DNA of 8,615 bases from an uncultured Clostridia bacterium (GTDB taxonomy: Bacteria > Bacillota > Clostridia > Christensenellales > Aristaeellaceae), in contig CALVTV010000107.1 of assembly GCA_944363005.1 (NCBI GenBank), forward strand, positions 1-8,615, read 5' to 3'. The position numbers were made by a program, and so were the translations under genes. Shown piece after piece: positions 1 to 5,766 of this stretch. Positions within the stretch are counted from its first letter, which is position 1. Each line of letters opens with the position of its first letter. A model generated the notes under the pieces. It was not told the DNA's origin, ran no database searches, and saw nothing but the letters and a program-made list of their open reading frames with translations.

Positions 1-191
1 CTTCCGCCGACGGTGATCGTCCCGCAGGTCAGGGGAAGCTGGCGGGCGCAGAGGCGAAGCAGCGTCGATTTTCCGGAACCGTTCGGGCCGAGCACGGCGC
101 GAATCCGCCCGTCCTCAAAGCGCGCGTTCAAGCCGTCAAACAGCGGTGCGCGGCCGTCGTAGCCAAAGCATACGCGGGAAAGTTCGATCAT
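1..191 (-). CDS. ABC transporter ATP-binding protein, iron/cobalamin type (C-terminal part missing)
   Basis: Only the first 63 residues lie in the window; the gene runs off the left edge. It is the cytoplasmic ATPase that would power the importer encoded just upstream. The N-terminus has the usual first strands of an ABC domain, an aromatic Tyr-11 in the A-loop region (FGYDG), and a clear Walker A motif, GPNGSGKST, at residues 35-43. The Q-loop, signature and Walker B motifs lie outside. The ATG at 191-189 overlaps the permease stop in an ATGA junction (4 nt) and is preceded by AGAGGAGG with 6 nt spacing, so the start is firm and translation is probably coupled. The FecE/BtuD/FhuC-type assignment comes from the neighbouring FecCD permease and class III binding protein. 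The transported ligand cannot be read from this fragment. Confidence 0.93.
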   Translation of the reverse strand, partial: MIELSRVCFGYDGRAPLFDGLNARFEDGRIRAVLGPNGSGKSTLLRLCARQLPLTCGTITVGG

Positions 192-1210
192 CGCGCGCCT
201 CCTCTGCGGTTGTGCAGCAGCAAAAACAGAAAGAAAGGACCGCCGATCACCGAGAGCAGGATGCCGGCCGGCACCTCATAGGGCGCGAAAGCCGTGCGCG
301 CAATCGTGTCGCAGACGAGGGTGAAGAGCGCGCCGCCGAGCATGGAGAGCGGCATGAGCGCGCGATGTTCCCCGCCTGTAACGCGCCGGACGGCGTGCGG
401 CACGATCAGCCCCACGAAACCGAGCAGGCCCGCGAAGCTGACGGCGGCCCCGGCCAGCACGCTGGCCACAGCAAGAAGCAGAATGCGCGTGCGGCGGACG
501 CGCAGGCCGAGGCTGGCGGCGACTTCATCGCCCAGGGCGAGCACGTCGAGGTCGCCGCTCAGCAGCAGCGAGACGGCCAACGCGGGCAGGATATACGCCA
601 GGGTGGAGCTCAGCCGCGCCGAGGTCACGTCGGCAAAGCCGCCGATCAAAAAGGCGCTCATGCCCAGCGTGGCTTCGGGGGCAAGCGTTGTGATCAGGTC
701 GCTGCCGGCGGAGAAGATCGAGCTGATCGCGACGCCGGCGAGTACGAGCGTGATGCGCGAGGCGCCCATGCGGTCAGCCAAAAGCAAAATGACCAGCGAC
801 GTGCAAAGCGCGCCCAAAAACGCCGCCGCGGGCAGCAGATGGGGCGAGGCCGGCACCAGGCAGGCGCACAGCAGCGTCAAAAAACCCGCGCCCGCGTTGA
901 CGCCGATGACGTTCGGCCCGGCGAGCGGGTTGCCGAGCACGCCCTGAATGAGCACGCCGGAGACGGCGAGCGCTGCGCCGGCAGCGAGGGCAGCGAGCGT
1001 ACGGGGGAGGCGGATGTAGCGCACAATGCGCGCTTCGGGCGAGGCTACGCCCGAAAGCAGGTCCCGCACACCGCCAAGCAGCGACGCGCCGCTTGCCCCG
1101 GCGCACAGCGAAAAGAGAACCGCCGCGCAGAGCAGCAGCGTCAGCGCGGCGGCCAGACGCCGGACGTTATGACCCGGCGCTTTCGAAGAGCAGGTTGTAC
1201 AGATACGCAT
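188..1210 (-). CDS. FecCD-family ABC transporter permease
   Basis: This 340-residue integral membrane protein forms the channel of an importer for iron-siderophore, heme, cobalamin or a similar metal chelate. The FecCD signature is plain: RLPRTLAALAAGAALAVSG near residues 67-85, then GVLGNPLAGPNVIGVNAGAG at 90-109, the cytoplasmic coupling segment GLLGFVGLIVPHAVR at 261-275, and a C-terminal PAGILLSVIGGPFFLFLLL at 314-332. Many hydrophobic segments fit the roughly ten helices of BtuC-like permeases, and the length is normal. I chose the ATG at 1210, preceded by a purine-rich GGGGGGAAAGCT. The open frame extends further upstream to 1333, but that part lies inside the binding-protein gene and reads as low-quality Pro/Arg-rich sequence. 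The chosen start still overlaps the binding-protein gene by 44 nt; no other usual start codon was seen before the first helix. The 3' end overlaps the ATPase gene by 4 nt. Confidence 0.93.
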   Translation of the reverse strand: MRICTTCSSKAPGHNVRRLAAALTLLLCAAVLFSLCAGASGASLLGGVRDLLSGVASPEARIVRYIRLPRTLAALAAGAALAVSGVLIQGVLGNPLAGPNVIGVNAGAGFLTLLCACLVPASPHLLPAAAFLGALCTSLVILLLADRMGASRITLVLAGVAISSIFSAGSDLITTLAPEATLGMSAFLIGGFADVTSARLSSTLAYILPALAVSLLLSGDLDVLALGDEVAASLGLRVRRTRILLLAVASVLAGAAVSFAGLLGFVGLIVPHAVRRVTGGEHRALMPLSMLGGALFTLVCDTIARTAFAPYEVPAGILLSVIGGPFFLFLLLHNRRGGAR

Positions 1211-2063
1211 AGCTTTCCCCCCAACGGGCGTTGGGTTTGTAGTGAAACAGGTCCTTGGGCAACACGTAGACGCGGCCTTCGGCCACGGCGCGCAGCGCCT
1301 GCCAGGCGGGGTTTTGCCCCCAGGAGGTGTCAAGCGCGGCGAGCGCGGCGTCCTCGTCGCTGCCCATGACGCTGATGAAGATACAATCCGGATCGGCGGC
1401 GACGATGCTCTCCAGCGTCAGTTCCTCCAGCAGCGAGGGAACGCGGCTGGCGATGTTGTCGCAACCCAGATCCTCGAGCATGACCCCGGCGAGGTTGTCC
1501 GCGCCTTTGGCCTTGACACCTGTGGAATAGGCGCGCAGAAGCAATACGGAAGGCGCGCGCTGGGCGCGGACGTCTGCGATGAGGCCGTCAATTTGCGCCA
1601 GCATCGGCGGAATTTCCTGCTCATAGAGGTCAGGACGGACGGTCAGCTGCGTGAAAACCTCCATCATCGAGGCGTATTCCTGAACGGTATCCACCCGAAA
1701 GGCCGCGCAGCGCACGCCCGCAGCTTCGAGCGTCTGCGCGGCGGAGACCTGCGCGGCAATGTCGGCGGAGAGAATCACCAGATCCGGATTGAGGGCGAGA
1801 ATCAGCTCCAGATTCGGCGCTTTGGTCGTACCGATGATCTGGACATCCGGGGAGAGCGCAAGCGCGCGCTCGCTGACCGCGTCCTCGGTGACGCCCACGA
1901 GCGAACCACCGGCTTGCAACCACGCCTCGGCATAGGAGCCGTAGAGGCAGACCACCCGCTCGGGCACCTGTTCGCCTACCTCCGCGCTGCGGCTGTCGGT
2001 GAAGGCGGACGCGGCGCAGGGCAGGATGAGCAGAATCAGGAGCAGGGCAAGCGTGCGGCGCAT
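1167..2063 (-). CDS. Substrate-binding protein of an iron/cobalamin-type ABC transporter
   Basis: This 298-residue exported protein captures the ligand for the FecCD importer. Residues 1-20 are a signal peptide: Arg-2/Arg-3, a Leu/Ile core, then CAASA before Phe-21, which suits signal peptidase I. The only early Cys (16) follows Pro, so a lipoprotein box is not evident. The mature part reads as a class III (BtuF/FepB/TroA-like) fold: RVVCLYGSYAEAWLQAGG at 36-53, then the typical NLELILALNPDLVILS at 84-99, a linking helix around 127-165, and a second lobe with ADNLAGVMLEDLGCDNIA at 188-205. It ends in the common EGRVYVLPKDLFHYKPNARW, 262-281. The ATG at 2063 has AAGGAG 8 nt upstream and overlaps by one base the TGA that ends the open frame continuing from the reductase gene. 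Ligand unknown: siderophore, heme and corrinoid are all possible. Confidence 0.9.
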   Translation of the reverse strand: MRRTLALLLILLILPCAASAFTDSRSAEVGEQVPERVVCLYGSYAEAWLQAGGSLVGVTEDAVSERALALSPDVQIIGTTKAPNLELILALNPDLVILSADIAAQVSAAQTLEAAGVRCAAFRVDTVQEYASMMEVFTQLTVRPDLYEQEIPPMLAQIDGLIADVRAQRAPSVLLLRAYSTGVKAKGADNLAGVMLEDLGCDNIASRVPSLLEELTLESIVAADPDCIFISVMGSDEDAALAALDTSWGQNPAWQALRAVAEGRVYVLPKDLFHYKPNARWGESYAYLYNLLFESAGS

Positions 2064-2224
2064 CAGGCGCGCTCCTTGAGCGGGGCGGCGAGAATTTCCG
2101 CCTTGCGGGCCAGCAGGTCGGCGCCCTCGACGGCGCGCAGATAGGCGTCCACGCCCAGACGGTCGATGGCCGCGCCCAGGCGCTCCTTTGGATAGGCGTT
2201 TTCGCGGAACCAGAGGATCGTCTT
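2063..2224 (-). pseudogene. Severed C-terminal segment of the sulfite/nitrite reductase gene, in the same frame after a premature TAA
   Basis: Directly after the TAA at 2227-2225, the unchanged frame is open for 53 codons and ends in TGA at 2065-2063. It starts KTILWFRENAYPKERLG and continues through AIDRLGVDAYLRAVEGADLL to end APLKERA. From memory, relatives of this family end with a similar helical stretch (an acidic residue, then aliphatic-FxxN and ERxGxxIDRxG), so the segment looks like genuine protein. The stop needs only one base change from GAA (Glu), which suits the context EPII[E]KTIL. The segment also contains the AAGGAG ribosome binding site of the following binding-protein gene (2077-2072). 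Its TGA overlaps that gene's ATG by one base, as expected for an original gene end. A base-call error at 2227 is an equally good explanation. Confidence 0.8.
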
Positions 2225-2992
2225 TTAGATGATCGGCTCAATCTCCTCGCGCTTGTAGTAGCGCGGCAGGCGCGTGCCCATGCGCGTGTGCTTGCCCCAG
2301 GTGCCGCCGACGTAGAGCGCAAAGACCGGCTCCGTGACGGGGGGCGTCGTGCCAAAGGGGCACTTTTCGATGCAGACGCCGCAGGCGTTGCACAGCGTAT
2401 CATCCACTTGCGCCTTGCCGTCCACGACGCTGATGGCGTGCATCGGGCAGCGCTCGGCGGGAACGCACTTCTTGCAGCCGCGGCACTTGCCCAGGTCGTA
2501 AACGGGTTCGCGGTGCGCCTCCACGCCGAAGTCGTTGAGGCTCGGTTTCATGCAGCTGTTGGGGCAGCCGCCGACGGCGATTTTAAACTTGTGGGGCAGG
2601 GCGACATCCTGATAGCCCACGAAGAACGCGTCGTATAATTCGGCGCAGATGGCCTGGGTGTCCGCGTTGCCGTAGACGCAGGTGGTGCCCTTGCAGGCGG
2701 TCAGCGGGCGGACTTTTGCGCCCGTTCCGCCGATGACCAGGCCGGCGGCCTGCACGTCGCGGCGAATGTTCTCCACGTCCTCCAGGTGGACGCCCGGCAT
2801 TTCGACGGTCAGCCGGGAGGTGAAGCAGAGATGGCCGTTGCCGTATTTTTTGGAGCACTCGGCCAGCGTAGCAAACTGTTCGGCGGTCATCGTGCCGTTT
2901 TTGGAAACGGCGCGAGCGGAAAAGGTGTCGGTCCCGCGGTTATGCAGGAAGCCCAGGGCTTTGACCTGGGCGATGTCCTTGGCGCTGAGCAT
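2225..2992 (-). CDS. Siroheme/4Fe-4S sulfite or nitrite reductase-like protein with two ferredoxin clusters, truncated by an in-frame stop
   Basis: The 255-residue product belongs to the DsrA/COG2221-like nitrite/sulfite reductase group found in anaerobes. Residues about 10-85 match the ferredoxin-like half domain (NGTMTAEQF, GHLCFTSRLTVEMPGV). Residues 90-160 hold the siroheme-coupled cluster: Cys-100 and Cys-105 (CKGTTC), then Cys-143 and Cys-147 (GGCPNSC). A two-cluster ferredoxin insert follows: Cys-170, 173, 176, 182, and Cys-201, 204, 207, 211. The first motif is CX2CX2CX5CP, longer than the usual CX2CX2CX3CP. It would reduce sulfite or nitrite with electrons from a ferredoxin-like donor in the cytoplasm; the true substrate is not decided by sequence. 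The ATG at 2992 has AAAGGAG about 8 nt upstream; an upstream ATG at 3040 lacks such a site. The frame stops at TAA (2227-2225), but the same frame continues with homologous-looking C-terminal sequence to 2063, so the intact form would be 309 residues. Confidence 0.88.
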   Translation of the reverse strand: MLSAKDIAQVKALGFLHNRGTDTFSARAVSKNGTMTAEQFATLAECSKKYGNGHLCFTSRLTVEMPGVHLEDVENIRRDVQAAGLVIGGTGAKVRPLTACKGTTCVYGNADTQAICAELYDAFFVGYQDVALPHKFKIAVGGCPNSCMKPSLNDFGVEAHREPVYDLGKCRGCKKCVPAERCPMHAISVVDGKAQVDDTLCNACGVCIEKCPFGTTPPVTEPVFALYVGGTWGKHTRMGTRLPRYYKREEIEPII

Positions 2993-3048
2993 CGTCGATT
3001 CTCCTTTACGAAAATCAGCATGAGTCGCAGATGTGCGCAATAGCGTTC

Positions 3049-3077
3049 GTATTGTATCACAAAAGGGCGCACAATAC
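3049..3077. promoter_or_regulatory. Inverted repeat GTATTGT-N15-ACAATAC over the reductase promoter, possible operator
   Basis: Seven-base arms at 3049-3055 and 3071-3077 are perfect inverted repeats, centred about on 3063, and cover the -10 element and spacer of the promoter for the reductase operon. A second inverted pair, GTGCGC at 3033-3038 and GCGCAC at 3067-3072, is interleaved with it. Such placement suits a repressor site; the regulator is unknown. Confidence 0.4.
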
Positions 3078-3078
3078 C
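3051..3078 (-). promoter_or_regulatory. Promoter of the reductase-ABC transporter operon (extended -10)
   Basis: On the minus strand, TGATACAAT (3059-3051) is an extended -10 element, TGn followed by TACAAT, one base from consensus. The -35 region is poor (GGTATT at 3078-3073, 16-bp spacer), which extended -10 promoters tolerate. Transcription would start near 3044, giving a leader of about 50 nt before the ATG at 2992. It lies just downstream of the terminator of the preceding operon, where a new promoter is expected. Confidence 0.55.
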
Positions 3079-3099
3079 AGCATCATGCGCCAACTTCGC

Positions 3100-3134
3100 A
3101 AAAAAAGAATGGGGCAGGCCAAGACCTCCCCATT
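3100..3134 (-). terminator. Rho-independent terminator of the pxp operon
   Basis: On the minus strand, AATGGGG (3134-3128) plus AGG pairs with CCT plus CCCCATT (3114-3108), with a single bulged base and a six-base loop. C and a run of seven T (3107-3100) follow. It lies 64 nt after the PxpA stop and separates the two minus-strand operons. I saw nothing else in the 64-nt gap (3135-3198). Confidence 0.85.
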
Positions 3135-3198
3135 GCCGAAAGCTACGATTGTAAAATGAAATGCTTGCTGCGCGTGCCTATTCACGCCGAAACCGGCC

Positions 3199-3954
3199 TC
3201 AAAATGCGGTGACCTCGATGCCCGCCGCGAGCAGTTCGCTGCGGATTTTGCGCACAAAGGCGAGCGCCTTTTCTCCGTCGCCATGGACGCAGACGGAGTC
3301 CGCGACCAGCGGCACGTCCACCCCGTCCACCGAGGTGACGACGCCCTCGCGAACCATGCGGATCACGCGGCGGATGGCCTCGTCCTCATCGGTGATCATC
3401 GCGCCGGGCGCGCTGCGCGGCACAAGCGTGCCGTCGGCCCGATAGCCCCGGTCGGCAAAGACCTCGCTTTTGACGGGGAGGCCCACGTCGTGGGCGGCGG
3501 TGATCATCTCGCTGCCGGAGAGCGCGAGCAGCGTGAGCTTGGGATCGACCTGGGCGATGGCTTCACAGATGGCCCGGGCGAGTGCGGCGTCGCGCGCGGC
3601 CATGTTGTAGAGCGCGCCGTGCGGCTTGACGTGGCAAAGCGGCACGCCCGCCGCCGTGCAAAACGCGCTGAGCGCGCCCAGCTGATACGTCACATAGGCC
3701 TTGACCTCTGCGGGCGAGGCGGCCAGATTGCGGCGGCCAAAGCCCATCAGATCCGGAAAGCCGGGATGCGCGCCCGCGTGCACGCCGTATGTCTTGCAGG
3801 CCGCGACGGTGCGCTGCATGACGAGCGGATCACCGGCGTGAAAGCCGCAGGCGATGTTGGCCGAGGTAATGTACGGGATGACCGCCTCGTCCATGCCGAT
3901 TTTGTATGCGCCAAAGCTTTCGCCCAGGTCGCAGTTCAGGTCGATGGAGAGCAT
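3199..3954 (-). CDS. pxpA: 5-oxoprolinase subunit A (LamB/YcsF family)
   Basis: This 251-residue cytoplasmic protein is one of the three subunits of the prokaryotic ATP-dependent 5-oxoprolinase, which opens 5-oxoproline (pyroglutamate) to glutamate. Family hallmarks run along the whole length: DLNCDLGESFG at 5-15, ANIACGFHAGDP at 32-43, GVHAGAHPGFPD at 57-68, HVKPHGALYN at 108-117, EVFADRGYRADGTLVPR at 164-180 and VCVHGD at 221-226. Length is normal for YcsF proteins. I chose ATG 3954 because the conserved N-terminus begins there and a GAAGG-type site lies about 8 nt upstream; an upstream ATG at 3990 would overlap the previous gene and add 12 unlike residues. The gene follows DUF1445 by a 32-nt gap and is the last of the operon, ahead of the terminator. 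Confidence 0.95.
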   Translation of the reverse strand: MLSIDLNCDLGESFGAYKIGMDEAVIPYITSANIACGFHAGDPLVMQRTVAACKTYGVHAGAHPGFPDLMGFGRRNLAASPAEVKAYVTYQLGALSAFCTAAGVPLCHVKPHGALYNMAARDAALARAICEAIAQVDPKLTLLALSGSEMITAAHDVGLPVKSEVFADRGYRADGTLVPRSAPGAMITDEDEAIRRVIRMVREGVVTSVDGVDVPLVADSVCVHGDGEKALAFVRKIRSELLAAGIEVTAF

Positions 3955-3986
3955 AAGGACACCTTCTTCCTTTCGATAACGCGGGC

Positions 3987-4784
3987 TCACAGCTTGAGCA
4001 CGGCGTTTTTCACGTCGGTGATGAACATGTGACCGGGCGCGTGGGTGATGGCGAACGCGGGCTTGGATTGCATGAGCACGTTCTGCGGGGTCACGCCGCA
4101 GGGCCAGAACACGGGCACTTCGCCCTCGCGAATGGTGACGGCGTCGCCGTAGTCGGGATGGGCGAGATCGCTGATGCCGATCGCCTCCGGGAAGCCGATT
4201 TGCACCGGCATGCCGTGTACGCGCGGCATCTGCGCGGTGATGGCGGCGGCGGCGGGCACCAGCGCATGCGGAATGGGCCGCATGCTCACCACCATGTTGC
4301 CGGAGAAGACGCCCGCCGGTGTGCAGGGGATGTTCGTGTTGTACATCGGCACGTTGACGCCCTCCTCGATCTGGCGAACGGGGATGCCGGCCTCCAGCAG
4401 CGCCGATTCAAACGAGAAGCTGCAACCGATCAAAAAGCTGACCAGCTCACGGCTGGGATCGTCGAAAAAGGCGGACACGTCGGTGTATTCGCCGGTCATC
4501 ACGCCGTGCTCGTAGACGCGATAGCGCGGAATGTCGCGCGCGATGTCGCTGCCCGCGCCGAATTGGGGGAAGGTGCGGCTGCCCGCATCCGCAACCTCCA
4601 GCAGCGGGCAGGACTTCGGGTTGCGCTGGCAGAACAGCAGGAAGTCCCAGGCCAGCGCCTTGGGCAGCACCACGAGGTTGCCCTGCGCGTAGCCCGCGCA
4701 CATGCCGGTCGTGGGAAAGTCGATTTTTCCCTCGCGGATCAGCGCGCGCGCCTGTGCGGGGGAGAGGGAAGCGTAATCAGGCAT
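3987..4784 (-). CDS. DUF1445/YcsI family protein, counterpart of the D-glutamate cyclase N-terminal domain
   Basis: The 265-residue protein is a full-length member of the YcsI/DUF1445 family, often labelled putative hydro-lyase. Conserved stretches include GYAQGNLVVLP at 31-41, FCQRNPKSCPLLE at 51-63, DIPRYRVYEHG at 84-94, FLIGCSFSFESAL at 117-129, VPMYNTNIPCTPAG at 145-158, MVVSMRP at 164-170, PVFWPCGVTPQ at 224-234 and ITHAPGHMFITD at 246-257. In mammalian DGLUCY, which cyclizes D-glutamate to 5-oxo-D-proline, a DUF1445 domain is fused to a DUF4392 domain. Here a DUF4392 protein is encoded at the head of the same operon. The biochemical role of the stand-alone bacterial form is not settled. 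In Bacillus subtilis, ycsI also sits beside the pxp (kipI, kipA, ycsF) genes. The ATG at 4784 follows AAGGAG and overlaps the PxpC end by 8 nt. Confidence 0.93.
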   Translation of the reverse strand: MPDYASLSPAQARALIREGKIDFPTTGMCAGYAQGNLVVLPKALAWDFLLFCQRNPKSCPLLEVADAGSRTFPQFGAGSDIARDIPRYRVYEHGVMTGEYTDVSAFFDDPSRELVSFLIGCSFSFESALLEAGIPVRQIEEGVNVPMYNTNIPCTPAGVFSGNMVVSMRPIPHALVPAAAAITAQMPRVHGMPVQIGFPEAIGISDLAHPDYGDAVTIREGEVPVFWPCGVTPQNVLMQSKPAFAITHAPGHMFITDVKNAVLKL

Positions 4785-5766
4785 GGATGGTCAACTCCTT
4801 GATGTAGCGCAGCTGTTGCGCGGTTTCGCGGCAGAGGCGCACGCCCTCGCGCACATCGATGGCGCGGAAGGCGGCGGTTTGCCCCGGGCGAAGCTGGGCT
4901 GCCGCGCTGAGGTCCGGGGTGATGACCGTGGCAATTTTGGCATAGCCGCCGGTCGTCTGATGGTCGGCCAGCATGAGAATCGGCTGGCCGTTGGCGGAAA
5001 TCTGAACGGACCCCTCGACGATGCCGTCGGAGAGGATGTCCGAACCGTCGATCGTTTGCACAGAGGGGCCGCTGAGCTTGATGCCCATGCGGTTTGAATC
5101 CGGGGTCACGCCGTAAAGCCCGGAGAAAAACGCGCGCATGCCCTCTTCTGTGAAGGCGTCCTGCTGGGGGCCGGGCACGGCGCGCAGCAGCGGGATGACC
5201 TGATTTTCCAGGTAGGCATGCGCCGTTCGCGGGCGAAGCAGCCAGGGCTTTTCCCGCAGAATCCCGGCGGCATGGCGCAGGGATTCCGCCGTCGTACCCG
5301 AAGGTTCCGGGCCGATGGGCAACACGTCGCCGGAGCGAAGCGCGCGCCCCTGCAGGCCGCCGATGTGGCATTTGAGGTCGGTGGAACGGTTGCCGAGCAC
5401 GGGCGGCACGGCGATGCCCCCGCGCACGCAGAGGTAACCGCGCAGCCCCTCGGCAAACGGGCCGATTTGAAGCGTACTGCCCGCGCAGGCGCGCACGGGT
5501 TCGTGCATGGGCACGGGCCTGTCGTCGAGCGTCGCGTTTGCCTGCGCGCCAGAGAGCACGAAGAGGGCCGGTTTTTCAAAAGCGACGGTTGCGCCGCTGA
5601 GCGTCATTTCCAGCGCGGCCTGGCCTTCTTCGTTGCCGCAGAGCAGGTTACCCAGCGCCAGCGCGTATTTGTCGCAGGCGCCGCACTCCGGATAGCCCTT
5701 TGCGGCGTGAGCGCGTCTGCCCATGTCCTGAACGGTCGTCAGCGGGCCGGGTACAAGGATTTTCAC
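4777..5766 (-). CDS. pxpC: 5-oxoprolinase subunit C (KipA / AHS2-type biotin-dependent carboxyltransferase family)
   Basis: This 329-residue protein is the PxpC subunit of 5-oxoprolinase, partner of PxpB. The family pattern is complete: TVQDMGRRAHAAKGYPECGA at 11-30 followed by CDKYAL, ALEMTLSGATVAFE at 51-64, GYLCVRGGIAVPPVLGNRST at 110-129, VPGPQQDAF at 197-205, SNRMGIKLSGP at 224-234, GIVEGSVQISANGQPILMLA at 248-267 and then DHQTTGGYAKIATVI to 282. The start is most likely GTG at 5766, overlapping the PxpB TGA in a GTGA junction (4 nt), with AAGGAGG about 10 nt upstream; an ATG at 5802 would overlap PxpB further and add unlike residues. The GTG start and overlap suggest translational coupling, helping equal supply of the two subunits. 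The name biotin-dependent carboxyltransferase is a family label only; nothing here shows biotin use. Confidence 0.94.
   Translation of the reverse strand: MKILVPGPLTTVQDMGRRAHAAKGYPECGACDKYALALGNLLCGNEEGQAALEMTLSGATVAFEKPALFVLSGAQANATLDDRPVPMHEPVRACAGSTLQIGPFAEGLRGYLCVRGGIAVPPVLGNRSTDLKCHIGGLQGRALRSGDVLPIGPEPSGTTAESLRHAAGILREKPWLLRPRTAHAYLENQVIPLLRAVPGPQQDAFTEEGMRAFFSGLYGVTPDSNRMGIKLSGPSVQTIDGSDILSDGIVEGSVQISANGQPILMLADHQTTGGYAKIATVITPDLSAAAQLRPGQTAAFRAIDVREGVRLCRETAQQLRYIKELTIHA

Noticed and set aside
146..1369. Long plus-strand open frame of 407 codons opposite the permease gene
   Set aside because: It is rich in Arg, Ala, Gln and Gly with no domain, and lies opposite a clear FecCD gene. 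In GC-rich coding DNA such antisense frames stay open by codon bias.
1242..2144. Plus-strand open frame of 300 codons opposite the binding-protein gene
   Set aside because: Low-complexity composition, no recognisable family and no ribosome binding site that I could support; it mirrors a clear binding-protein gene.
2225..2227. TAA considered as a recoded sense codon
   Set aside because: Selenocysteine uses TGA and pyrrolysine TAG, and the binding-protein gene here ends with TAA at a normal C-terminus. A mutation or sequence error is simpler.
1630..2403. Minus-strand open frame of 257 codons bridging the reductase and binding-protein genes, considered as a frameshift product
   Set aside because: Its sequence is Arg/Ser/Pro-rich noise. 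The reductase continues in its own frame beyond the TAA, so no frameshift is needed.
3007..3051. Inverted repeat TACGAA/TTCGTA around the reductase leader
   Set aside because: The arms are only 6 bp with a 33-nt loop, and one arm lies mostly upstream of the likely transcription start, so an RNA hairpin is not supported.
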